Assembly (NCBI GenBank): GCA_022393335.1
Contig: JAJEKB010021384.1
Coordinates: 715,868-779,867, forward strand
Reading direction: 5' to 3'
DNA: 64,000 nucleotides
Origin: Macrotrachela quadricornifera
Taxonomy: Eukaryota > Rotifera > Eurotatoria > Philodinida > Philodinidae
Position numbers and translations under genes: made by a program. Positions 10,017 to 20,700 of the stretch are shown one piece after another (within the stretch, counting starts at the first letter, position 1; each line of letters starts with the position of its first letter). A model generated the notes under the pieces. It saw nothing but the letters and a program-made list of their open reading frames with translations. It had not been told where the DNA came from and did no database searches.

Positions 10017-10225
10017 GTCAATTCTAGTACACAATATTGACCGTCTGCCGAGTCTGACAGAGAGTGTAGAATATCTGTCAATTTTAATAGGTTATACTAA
10101 GTGTATATTGTCTGTCAAATCTAGCAGAGCAGATAGTGTATAGTGTCTGCCAAATCTGTTACATAAGATGGATTGTTTGCCAAATCTAGCGGACATTGTG
10201 TATATCGAATCAAATATCGCAGAGC
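10017..10225. repeat. Short degenerate tandem repeat, about 45-60 bp period
   Basis: Variants of 'tgtctgccaaatctagcaga' recur four to five times. This was the pre-insertion target sequence of the LINE; the flank at 4130-4211 contains related 'tgtccgcgaaa' units. The open frames on the minus strand here are repeat by-products. Confidence 0.6.
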
Positions 10226-10455
10226 ATGACGTACTTAATGCATCAAAGTAATTTGCGGTCATCTTCATAGAAACGAAACGAATGTACAAAATACATTTGA
10301 ATGAATGTCAGAATGAATGTGTGATCGTAATTGAATTAATTTAAAGAAACAAAACAATAAATGACGCCAACTGACCGACTAAAGACAAATCAGCCAATTG
10401 TTTTCATTGAATGTATGAATTGATAAATTCGTATCTTATTCTTGCGTATTCATAC

Positions 10456-10698
10456 ATGGCCACTATAACAGTATCTACAGAAATTATTTATCCAGATTGT
10501 GGCAAGCGAATGGCAAAAAAGAATTGGAAAGATCACGCTCGCAATAAACATACTATGACTGAAGAAACTGTTCGAAAAAAATATGCACAGTTACATCCAT
10601 CATCATTACCTTGTCCACCACACGACACACCAATACCGGTGGTTATACATCATTTTGTTTTCAACAAAAAAAAATGCCGTGACACCGTCTTATTCTGA
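10456..10698 (+). pseudogene. Possible C2H2-like zinc-finger fragment
   Basis: An 80-codon frame from the ATG at 10456 contains YPDCGKRMAKKNWKDHARNK followed by H, which looks like a single C2H2 finger whose first Cys has become Tyr. The C-terminal part is Pro-rich. The fragment has no partner exons that I can see. It is probably a remnant of a transposon-encoded or host zinc-finger protein, and it reads opposite to the neighbouring LINE. Confidence 0.3.
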
Positions 10699-10699
10699 A

Positions 10700-11036
10700 C
10701 AACAAACTCATCAAAACGACGTTATTGGTATTATTTCATAAGTGCTATTATATATTTGTCACTGTTCAATCATATGGCAGAACTTAATTATAAAAACAAT
10801 TTTGAGAAACGTCTACTGAGATTAAAAAGAGAAACAAATGTTTGCTCGCAAATACTCATAGACAACTGCATTTAGTTGCACATAAAATCTTTTGATGGCA
10901 AAAACTGTCTGCGAAAAGATATTAGCCCCTGGCACTCTTGAAAACAATCGAGAGCCCTGGTTTATTAGTTGAATGCTTGAAAACTTGAAGTAATAATTGA
11001 ATAATTGAACAATTGAACTCAAGTTTGAAGAGCTCA
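10700..11036. other. Intergenic DNA, no gene seen
   Basis: AT-rich, with a run of 'ttgaataattgaacaattga' near 10985 made of overlapping short palindromes. No coding signal. Confidence 0.5.
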
Positions 11037-11911
11037 GTCTCATTTCAGGTACTTTTTCGTTTATGTTATATGAAAAAACAATAAATATTTATTAATAAGT
11101 TTGTTGTTAAATATTTATTTGTTTTTCTTTAATATGAGTTATTTTCGAATGGAAATCATTAAATATCCATTAGAAAACTTGTTTATTGATGATATGATTT
11201 AATTGTGTTATCTAGTTTATTTCATGACAGAGATGTATTCAGAATTATTGTTAGTTATCAACATTAATAAGATACGTTTTTTACTTTGTTTAATCGAGCA
11301 TATTTGGTTAATTTTTTTTAATTGACGGAACATAGGGACATTGAAAAGCTGATAAAATTTTTAAGAAAAGTATTTTCTTGATATGAATGATTTCTTTTTT
11401 TATGTTGGGACATGGGGACATTCAACGATTGACAGAATCTTTAAAAAATATTTTTTTCTCAATCTCAGTATTTTTCTCCTACATTGCGACATATGGGACA
11501 TCGAATGAGTGATGAAGTATGAAAAATACATGTAGTTTTTTTCCGTATGAATCAGATATTTTTGCGACGTATTTATTTTTGACGATAGCGATTTAAAAAC
11601 GTATCGTTGAGTGGTAGTGTTTTATTTTTCATTCGCACCTATTATATGAATAATATATTATGTAGAGTATATAGAAGATGATACTATAGTAAAAGAAGGT
11701 CTTAATTTGAAGCAGGAAAAAATGATGATAAGGTTAAAATCGTGCTTTTTCTGATTTTTTAGATTTACGTCCGACCAAAAAAAGGAAGGACTGTCTATTC
11801 TGTTGTTTTGTTCTTATGTTTATTTGTCTAAAACAAAAAAAAGTAAATTGCTATTGATTTTCGTTTCAAGGCGCCTCTAGCGAAAAATAAATAAAGTACC
11901 TGAAATGAGAC
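11037..11911. mobile_element. Non-coding TIR element (MITE), 875 bp
   Basis: Starts GTCTCATTTCAGGTACTTT (11037) and ends with the perfect complement (to 11911), a 19-bp terminal inverted repeat. The interior is AT-rich and carries three diverged units of about 100-115 bp around 'gacat..gggacat' (11325-11510). No transposase frame. I could not identify a target duplication. Confidence 0.75.
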
Positions 11912-13527
11912 GCTCCCGTTTGAAGTTTGACACTACTACTCCAAAAGAGGGAAGTAGCTGTTTGCAGTACGCGTGGTTCCGTGAGGATTAGGATGTGAAT
12001 ATATTTATCGAGGTAGCCCTAAAAGGGAATCTATATCAACCACATTATTCTGTGAAAATCCATTATTACCGTTCAAATTTATCTTTTTTAAAAAATTATC
12101 ATTAAAGTACACTTTAAACTTAAGAACATGAATGCCAGGACTAAGTCTTCTAGTTTTTGGTTAATCAATTAAATAAAGTAAGTACTGTTTGACCTAATTC
12201 TAATATTGCAGATTTTTGAGTTTCTCCGTCATCATATTTTAAAGCATTCGATTTAAGTATTACGTTTGATTCAATGAGACATTTCTCCCATCATCAATGA
12301 TTGATAAATTAACAACGCAATAAACAATAAAATATTGTATTTCTCTCTATAAAATTAATAATTATTTAAAAATTTATTTTGATTTATCCTTTTTAATAGT
12401 GAACTCAGTTGTCATTTGTAGAACAGCAATTTTAACTTTCAAATACGTTTTTTTCATATGGATGGAAGTTATTAACAATTCTTAATTGCAAATATTTAAA
12501 ACGAATAACATTTATAAATACTGAGGGCATTGAACAAAGATCAAATTAATATTTAACTGGTCAATTAGCATGAATAATAATCGTTGCATTTGATCTGAAT
12601 GTCACCGTTCTTCTCTGAACACTGTTGCGTGATACATTTTTCGAAAGAAAACTCAAATTGTTTTTATATTAATCGAATGCATAAATACTATTTCGAAGAA
12701 AATTCAGTTTTTACAGTATTACTGTTACAAATAATCATCCAATACATGGAAGTAATAAAAGAAAGTGCTGTTAAATCAGATCTATGTGGTTCGTTGAAGG
12801 AAGAAAGTCAAAACTTAAGTACATTACACTAGCTGTATGCGGAAGCGTTCTGTTAAAAAATTAATGTAGATAATGCACATTTTCATTTTTGATTTCAATA
12901 AACAAAAACGAAAAGTGTGCATAATAGTATAATAGCGAGATAAAATAAGCTAGCAAATCATTGAATCAGAAAGAACAAGGAATACACTGTATGTAATCTA
13001 ATAAAAACTGATGCATCATTATTATAAGCTAGACAAGTCGTATACAATTGAAATCAATAAATTCTCTTAAGTAGCTATTGTATGCAAAGATTATAAATGT
13101 ATGATATTGCTATATGGTAATGAGATATACTCTACATTATATCTTTTCAGATTATTTTCTCATTTTTTTCTTGCAGACAAATGCAATAGACCATAATGCT
13201 TTATAAGATTGAATTAGTTTTTGCAGTTCGTTTTCAACCCCATATCACATCATGATGCGACATTTCTCATAATAGAATATCTAAGAAGAGCATCTGTTTA
13301 ATTTCACATGCCCATTTTTGCATGTGATATCATAATAAAAGACTATGTCACTTATAAATTATTCCCAAATAATGAAACAACTATAAACATCTATTTGTTC
13401 TTTGTGGGTATATTGTTCATTACTGATACCAACTTTGTTCACAGCGAACTTTGATTCAAGAATCTTCCTAGTTTTTGCAAAAATCATATTCCATAATGCC
13501 GCGAAGGCCGCTATACCGCAAAGACCG
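11912..13527. other. Intergenic DNA, no gene seen
   Basis: AT-rich. The 77-aa plus-strand frame at 12599-12832 has no domain signature. Nothing else is supported. Confidence 0.5.
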
Positions 13528-14389
13528 CTCTCTAAAAAAAAAGCGTGCCATACAGAACTATTAAGGGATTTAGACAAGATTATGAACCATTTTAGGTTTC
13601 GCTCGTTTATTAATAAATCATCGAAAGATTTTAGACAATTTTAAGAACCATAACATATGAAATATGGCTCTAGAGATTCAGAAAAGTTTCATCCTGAACC
13701 ATTTTTTTCGTAAAGATCCATAATAGATAAAAAACGGTTCTAGAGATTTAAAAAGGTTTCATCCCGCACCATTCATTTTTGTAGAGAGCCATAACAGATA
13801 AAAAATGATTCTAGAGATTGAAAAGAGTTCTATTCCGCACCACTTATTTTTGTAAAAAATCCTATCAGATAAAAAATGGTTCTATAAATTTGGAATGGTT
13901 CTATCTCACCCACACTTTTCGTATGAAGAACTTCCTTCACACAAATGGTTGTAGAGCAAGTTACTCGAACCTTTTTGATTGGCTCACTTATTCGTAATAT
14001 CTGATATAATTTGCTATTGGACCCCTGATTTCTTCAATACCCATACTGATCTTTTTCAAATACTGAATTTCGAATTAAATTGTATGTTGCGCTAAGTATG
14101 CAGAACTCAGAGAGCTTTACTATAGGCTTTGATTATGGCACAATGGCACGAAGTCACACTAAAATTGTCTTAATATCATAGGTTTCATATGAAAACTCCT
14201 CAAGACTTCTCAACAGAAAGATTCGCAGTGTCTCTCTTTAATTTATTGTTGACAGATAAAGATTCATAGCATTTCATATAGACATAAGGATTAACATAGA
14301 AATGAAGAATTAGATAAATAAGAAAACGAGCTAAGTATATAAATAAGATGTCAGTCCCAAACATCACGAGTTACTGACAGATGCAATAT

Positions 14390-14870
14390 ATCAAATAGAG
14401 CAACGCAGGTTATATTAGATATAACGGATTAGATATAAAGGATTAGATATAAAAGACGTTTAGAGAGGAGTACGAGGGTAAATATCGAATAAGTTGGTAA
14501 GCAAAAGAAATAAGAAGGTCAGACATAGAATTAAATGGTTAGATATATGAGTAATGGTTAACCTTATATGCTTAGCCCTTCTTCCTATATCGAACCAATT
14601 AAATCCATCCTTAATCCATTACCTCTATGCTTAGTTCCGTCATTCTGCTCTAAACCACCTGTTTCAAAATATAACCCTTTATTTGTCTTCTTCATCCCTT
14701 ATTTTTATTCTTAATCTTTTAATACCATTCGTAACCTTTTGTTTCTATATCTAAACTTGTATTTTTATAGAGATAAGAGGTTACATATAGCATTAAGTTG
14801 CTAAAGATAGACATAAAAGCTTAAGCATATATATAAGGCATTAAGGGTAGGATTAACGAGTTAAGCATAC
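14390..14870. repeat. Minisatellite block, both orientations
   Basis: Units like 'ggattagatataaa' run forward at 14400-14570, are read as the complement at 14570-14760 ('atccatccttaatccatt'), then run forward again to about 14870. The change of strand inside one block makes it able to fold. Confidence 0.6.
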
Positions 14871-15409
14871 CGGATAATCCAAAAGTTATCGAACCGTCGT
14901 TGAGTGTCCATCACTTTCGAAAGAAACGGGATATAGATCTGCAATTTTCACTTTTGAAAAGAGATGAAGAAGGTCTATCAAATCGTATATTACACACTGT
15001 TCTAATAAGTTTTCCATTCAGAGACTTGAAAATCCATGTACTATGTGCAATCGCCAAAGTGAATATTTAACTTTTAGAAATTCATTGGAATCACTAATGA
15101 ATGATCTAGAAAACTATTCATAGCCCGCATCTTTAGCTTTAGTCACTCAGAAAATAATGGAAACAGTTTATTCAGAAACTTAAATGAATTTTGTAAAATT
15201 CACTTTGATGATTACACGCAATACATTGACTAGTTCAAAATCTTAGTAGAAAAAATTTTCATAAAACTTGGTAAAAATTGCGTAACATATAATTTAATGC
15301 GCCTTTGTCTCCTCTTTTCAATGGTGAAAGGTGTAGACTTTTAAATGATTCCTATCCAAAGTTATTCGTAATCAAAGGCTTCACGATAACTTTGTGGCCA
15401 TCCTGTAAA

Positions 15410-16070
15410 TATAAAAGTTTAGATACAGAAATAAGTGTTTGAATAGATAAATAAGAACTTACGCACAGGCATAGCATTTTGAAAGCGGAATTAAGGATTA
15501 TTTATAGAAGGGCTAAGTATAGATTTAGGGGGTTAAGAACAAAAATAAGGAGTTAATGATAGATTGAGAGAAGTAAGTATAGACATGAGGAGTTAAGAAC
15601 AGATTAAGGGGAATAAGTATAGAAGTGGTTAAGGGTAGTTTTAGGGAAATAAATATAGAAATAATCGATTAACAATAGACTTGTGGGAATAAGTATAGAA
15701 GGGAATAGGCACGGAGATAAGAAGTTAAGAATAGATGTAGGGAGATAGGTATAAAAATAAGGGGTTAATGATAGATTTGGAAGGATAAGCATAGAAGTAA
15801 GGGAATGGATATAGAAATAAGGATTCAAGAACAGATTAGGGAGATAAGTATAGAAGTAAAGGATTAAGGATAGATTTAGGGGAATAAGTTTCGAAATAAG
15901 TGATTAAAAATAGATTTATGGGGATAGGTATAGAATAAGGGGATAAGTATAGAAGTAAGCGAATAGTTGTAGAAATAAGGAGTTAAGGATAGATTTAGGA
16001 GAATAAGTATAGAAGTAAGGGATTATGGATAGATTTAGGGGTATAAGTATAGAAGTAATAGGTTAGATAT
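15410..16070. repeat. Minisatellite based on 'gataagtatagaagtaagg'
   Basis: About 15 or more diverged units of roughly 30-60 bp around 'ggattaaggatagatttagg' and 'ggaataagtatagaa'. It is the same family as 14390-14870. The 74-aa minus-strand frame at 15604-15828 is a by-product (repeated Y-F-Y-I-H motifs). Confidence 0.8.
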
Positions 16071-16086
16071 GGAGTGTGAGCAGTCG

Positions 16087-16405
16087 ACAAGATACTCCAA
16101 TGTGCTTTCTTTCTATTATCAGCTGATAACCTAACCGTATTCGGGCCAAATTATCGCATTCATCGCTAAATTACTGAATTTAAAATATTAGCTGTTGATG
16201 AGTGTCTTATACGAAATTATTCAGTCCTTTGAGAGCAATGAAACACAACTTTGGGGACAAAATAATTTCGTATAAGATTTCCATTAACAGTGAATATTTT
16301 AGATTTAGTGCTTTAGCGATGAGGGTGATAATTTGGCTCGAATACGGTTGGGTTATTAACTGATAATAGAAAGAAAACAAATGAGGGTATCATGTCGAAT
16401 GCTTA
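16087..16405. repeat. Foldback element (palindrome) of about 320 bp
   Basis: The left arm from about 16087 ('gtcgacaagatactcc', 'ctttctttctattatcagct', 'ccgtattcgggccaaattat') pairs with the right arm ending about 16405 in reverse order. The central loop is near 16215-16245. The arms are about 85-90% alike by eye. No coding capacity. Confidence 0.75.
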
Positions 16406-16603
16406 TGCCTATATAGAATTAACTAAAAGTATTAGATTAAACGGGTTGAATGCACTTTTTTGCTAGGCTAGAACCATTTTTAGAAGAACAAATAAAAGAT
16501 TGGGGCTAAAGCCATTTTATGCTAGAACCTTTAAAGGATTTTAAAATGGTACCCAGATCTAGAACCCTAAAAGGTTTAGTATGACACGATTTTTTTTAGA
16601 GAG

Positions 16604-17148
16604 TAGGGCATTGTCCAGCCATCCACGATTTCCTGGCTACGCCACTAGCTTTTATCTTTAAAAGTTTCACTAGAATCCCATGAAAATAATGCTAAAATAT
16701 TAGTTTCAACATGTTCTCTCACTTGTTGTATAATACAATAGCGATAGTCAATCAAAATCATCATGGGCTGATATGGCTTCTTATTTACCTACGTCCTTTG
16801 TAAAAATTTGTCTCAAGTACGAAAAATTTCCACGATAATGATCATATGAACGAAATGCTCGTGAGTATCGATCAAAAAAAAGTTTTCGCGCAGATTATGT
16901 TTAAATACAAAGAGTCAAAATAGATTACCAGAATAAGAGGCATCTAACTCACAAGAGTTATGGATTTTCCTCTATATAAGATAACGCATATGCTACTATC
17001 ACTAGAACCTCTATGAAGTGTGTCTAGCCCGACACAGTAAACAATTCGAACAAAAAAAGCCAAGAATTTATTTCTTTACATTCCAACACTAGATGAAAGA
17101 CAAATTCTTTTAAAAAACCATTCCTCAATGCTATCAATAGTTTCATCA
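16604..17148. other. Intergenic DNA / 3' flank of the TRIM-LRR gene
   Basis: No coding signal. This is downstream of the stop codon at 17149-17151 on the minus strand and must contain its 3' UTR; I cannot point to a definite poly(A) signal. Confidence 0.5.
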
Positions 17149-17793
17149 TCAGAATTCAATTCTACTGCCAAGCGATTGAAATTTAGTACACACATCTTGC
17201 CCTATTTGATTGCTACCAACTTTCAGCTTGGTTAGTGTCTATGTGAAAAGATAACATACATAAGAAGTAACATGGTGAAGTAAAGCGGCTCACATTGTTA
17301 ATTCCTAAGGCTTCAGCGAAATGCTGTACACCCGTAGCGGTGATTTGATTGGATTGAAAATATAATGTCGTGAGTGTCTGTAAAATGAGGGATGTAATTA
17401 TATTAGAGACGAAGAGAGAATGAGAAATACCGTATTGTGTCGTAAGGTTTCAGCAATATGTTGTGCCCCTGCAGCATTTATCGAATTGGATCGAAGATCC
17501 AATGTGGTGAGTGTCTGTGGAAATGTTTAATAAAACTATAAGGAAGATGAAGATACAAAAGATAGCACTTTATTGCTTCGTAAAGCGTCAGCAAGTAATT
17601 GCGCCCCTTTATCCACAATTTGATTGTTGTACAGGTTCAGAGTGGTGAGCGTCTATGTTAAATGAGAAATATAAAAATCTCACACATAGAGAGAAAGAAT
17701 GAGTATCACCGTATTATTTCCCAAGGCATCGGCGAGATATTGTGCCCCAACAGCAGTGATTTGACAGCCTTGAAGATCTAATGTTGTCAGTGT
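17149..17793 (-). CDS. LRR exon cluster of the TRIM-LRR gene (4 full repeats and terminal repeat)
   Basis: Five exons, four of exactly 84 nt (28 codons), each starting TLTTL and ending near N-N-T, for example TLTTLDLQGCQITAVGAQYL then ADALGNNT. They are separated by introns of 57, 54, 53 and 55 nt with GT-AG ends. The last exon (17238-17149) starts TLTKLKVGSNQIGQD, loses the repeat pattern and ends in TGA. The L-x-x-L-x-L-x-x-N-x-I pattern with 28-residue length is the RNI class seen in ribonuclease inhibitor, NOD/NLRC and RanGAP. Confidence 0.92.
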
Positions 17794-20700
17794 CTGTGTG
17801 AAATGAGGACAGATACATTTAAAGCGTGCCTAGTTATTTTCTCGTCATTTCTCTTTTTGATCTAAAGTAACGAATATTCAGATCTCCCTGCTGCATAATG
17901 TCATCAATCGATGACTTTTCTTCAAAACTTGTTAATTTTACGTCAGCGGTTCAAAAAGCGATATGGAAGAATGATAAAGAAAAAAACAGAAGAATCACCT
18001 TATCGTTCCTGATTCGGATGGCAGCTCCAGCAGNNNNNNNNNNNNNNNNNNNNNNNNNNNNNNNNNNNNNNNNNNNNNNNNNNNNNNNNNNNNNNNNNNN
18101 NNNNNNNNNNNNNNNNNNNNNNNNNNNNNNNNNNNNNNNNNNNNNNNNNNNNNNNNNNNNNNNNNNNNNNNNNNNNNNNNNNNNNNNNNNNNNNNNNNNN
18201 NNNNNNNNNNNNNNNNNNNNNNNNNNNNNNNNNNNNNNNNNNNNNNNNNNNNNNNNNNNNNNNNNNNNNNNNNNNNNNNNNNNNNNNNNNNNNNNNNNNN
18301 NNNNNNNNNNNNNNNNNNNNNNNNNNNNNNNNNNNNNNNNNNNNNNNNNNNNNNNNNNNNNNNNNNNNNNNNNNNNNNNNNNNNNNNNNNNNNNNNNNNN
18401 NNNNNNNNNNNNNNNNNNNNNNNNNNNNNNNNNAGCTAAAAAGACCATTTTTCAATCACACGTTTTATTAGAGAAAAATTCACTATAGAAATCCAAACAG
18501 GACTTCTCGGTCACCCTTTATCCTTTTAAACCGTTCTTTGGTAAACTTAGGCAAGTGTTTGTGAATTGTTAATAGCGGACATACCTATGTAATGTTTTCA
18601 GTGTTTGTAGACCCTTCTGGAATGCATGAACGGAATAAACCTTTAGGCGAAAAGTTTTGTATTCTATGATTGTATTTAAAACATGCAGTAGTAAGCCTTT
18701 AATCTAAGGTTTTCCTCCATCCATATGCTTAAAGAAGGGTTTAGAAACACAGAAAACAGTACAAGGGTATATGGATTAGCAACTGATCACAGACTGTTAT
18801 CAAGGTTTATGAAAACAAAGATAGTTTAGAAGAATAGATTAGACTCATAAACTTAAGAAGGGATTATTTAATAGTAATAAAATGGATAGTAAGGATTTAT
18901 TATTCTACGCTTATTTTTATAGTGGTGTTTAAAGGTGGAATACTGTTTTTTGTGACCAAGCTGTTGATTAAAAGAGTTTTGGAAAGGCGGAAGGGATGGA
19001 CTGCTGTTCAGTTCGTCTTGGTTGATATAATGAACAAAATTGAGAAAAAGTTTTAAGATTCGTAGAGTAATGGATTTGGGTTGGACTCAATCTTTTTTTA
19101 AATTTCTATTGTGTCTAAAACACCTGTGTGAAGGAGACAGCTGAATCAGGATCTATGGCGAGTGTTATTTTAGGATCGATAGTGCTGAAAAGTGAAGGAT
19201 TTCTGCAATCTGATAGACCAACCAAAATATATGCCATGTCGCGTGACGAAATTTGCTGAGAAGGATAAAAAACAGTTGTTTTCAAGTTTTGTGTTACGTT
19301 ACATGAGCGGAGGACTCTATATTAAGTTGAAATATGCACTAAAGATTGATTTTTCGAAGAACACGTGAATTATACAGTTAGACTCTTGTTCAGAGAGACG
19401 TGTGAGTCGAAAATGGCATAGGTTGTATCGTCAATAATATCTAAAAATGTTTTTCTATATTTGTCATTTTGAGAAGGAATAAACCTTCGCTTCACATTAA
19501 CATCTTACTTTTCGACTCATTGCATTTACCACCATTCTACGTTATAGCAATTTCAAAAACGTCGACAAGCTATTGCTTTTTGAATGCTGATAAAGTTGTT
19601 AGTATCTCAATTCCAAAATCACAATTTAGAACATTGGCACAATATACTGTAAGGCTAAAGCTGTAGATGAAAAACTTTGGAGCCTCTTTTTGCTAATGAA
19701 AGTTCCATAATTTCAGTTATCGATGTTTTGCTAAGTAAAATATGAAGTCTCATTTGAAAATCAGCTCAATCTATCAACAGAAAAGCAAACTGATGGACGT
19801 GACAATCCTCGTCGCTGCAACAACTAAAAGCATCATCATCACAAAAAACGACCACAGCAAAAGAATGAAGAATGACAAAACACAAACACTCTTTTGGCAC
19901 GTGTACGTACTAAGAACTTCGAGAAATATATCTTAAAAAAGATGCGAACATCACATCAAAGAACTGTGGAAAAGTAGACCGGCGAATACAAAGACAAAAT
20001 AATGAGGATTGAGCAGCAGAACTATGACCGGTAGCGATAAACATTTGGATCGATAGATTTCTTACCGGTCAGTCTAGAATTTTTTGCGTGTTCACATGCT
20101 TGTTTTATTTCAAAACCTGACCAAAAACATGTTTTTTTCTGCATATCAAATAGTCTTTTTCTGATGTTGAAGATTAGTTCTATGAGGGGACATACATCAT
20201 ACTATTCTGTTAAGTGAAAAATCATCATAGTGCGCTTACTTTATTTTATTAACACGCTTAAGTATGAGCTTATGTTTCCAAAACAAAATAAAGTAATTAT
20301 GTAGCAAAGTAATCTGTCGTAGATTTATTTGCATATCACACTGTTTATCTATATCTATAAAGAAGAATGTTTGCCTGTTTGTCTGTTCGCTATGCATTCA
20401 TTCCCTGTAAGAGCTACGACCACCAAACTTTCCACGATGTTTCTTTAGGTCCCAGGGAAGGTCGACATGGTCATTGGGGTGTGGATGTGTGGGTGAGGGT
20501 TCGGGTGAAATCTCACCCAGATAGTACTGTAATAGCTAACATTACGAAACTTTTCACGGTGCTGTTCTGAGTGCAGAAGTAGCTTTAAAAAACACTGTTA
20601 TCATTAATAGGAGTAGTACGGGGATGTTTGGGTGAAATTTCACCCAAGCCATATGGCAATGAAATTTTCGTCAACTTTTTAGAAATTTAGCGAATTTGTT

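Larger units (their letters stand above)
13528..16603. mobile_element. 3.08-kb non-coding TIR element filled with minisatellites
   Basis: The ends CTCTCTAAAAAAAA + CGTGCCATAC (13528) and the inverted copy GTATGACACG + T8 + AGAGAG (16603) match with few differences. Subterminal repeats around 'ggttctagagatt' lie at 13640-13920 (about four units of about 80 bp) and, in inverse orientation, at 16455-16560. The interior has two minisatellite blocks (14390-14870 and 15410-16070) and a nested palindrome (16087-16405). No transposase was found, so it would need to be moved in trans. Whether it is one element or several that share an end is not settled. Confidence 0.6.

Noticed and set aside
15604..15828. 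74-aa Tyr/Phe-rich frame on the minus strand
   Set aside because: By-product of the 'aagtatagaagtaagg' minisatellite.
17898..18488. Open frames across the N gap on both strands
   Set aside because: The frames stay open only because N is not read as a stop. On the minus strand the left edge is better explained as an LRR exon end.
20470..20520. Possible rotifer telomere-like TGTGGG sequence
   Set aside because: Only a single 'gtgtgggtgaggg' stretch, not an array; it belongs to a local repeat.
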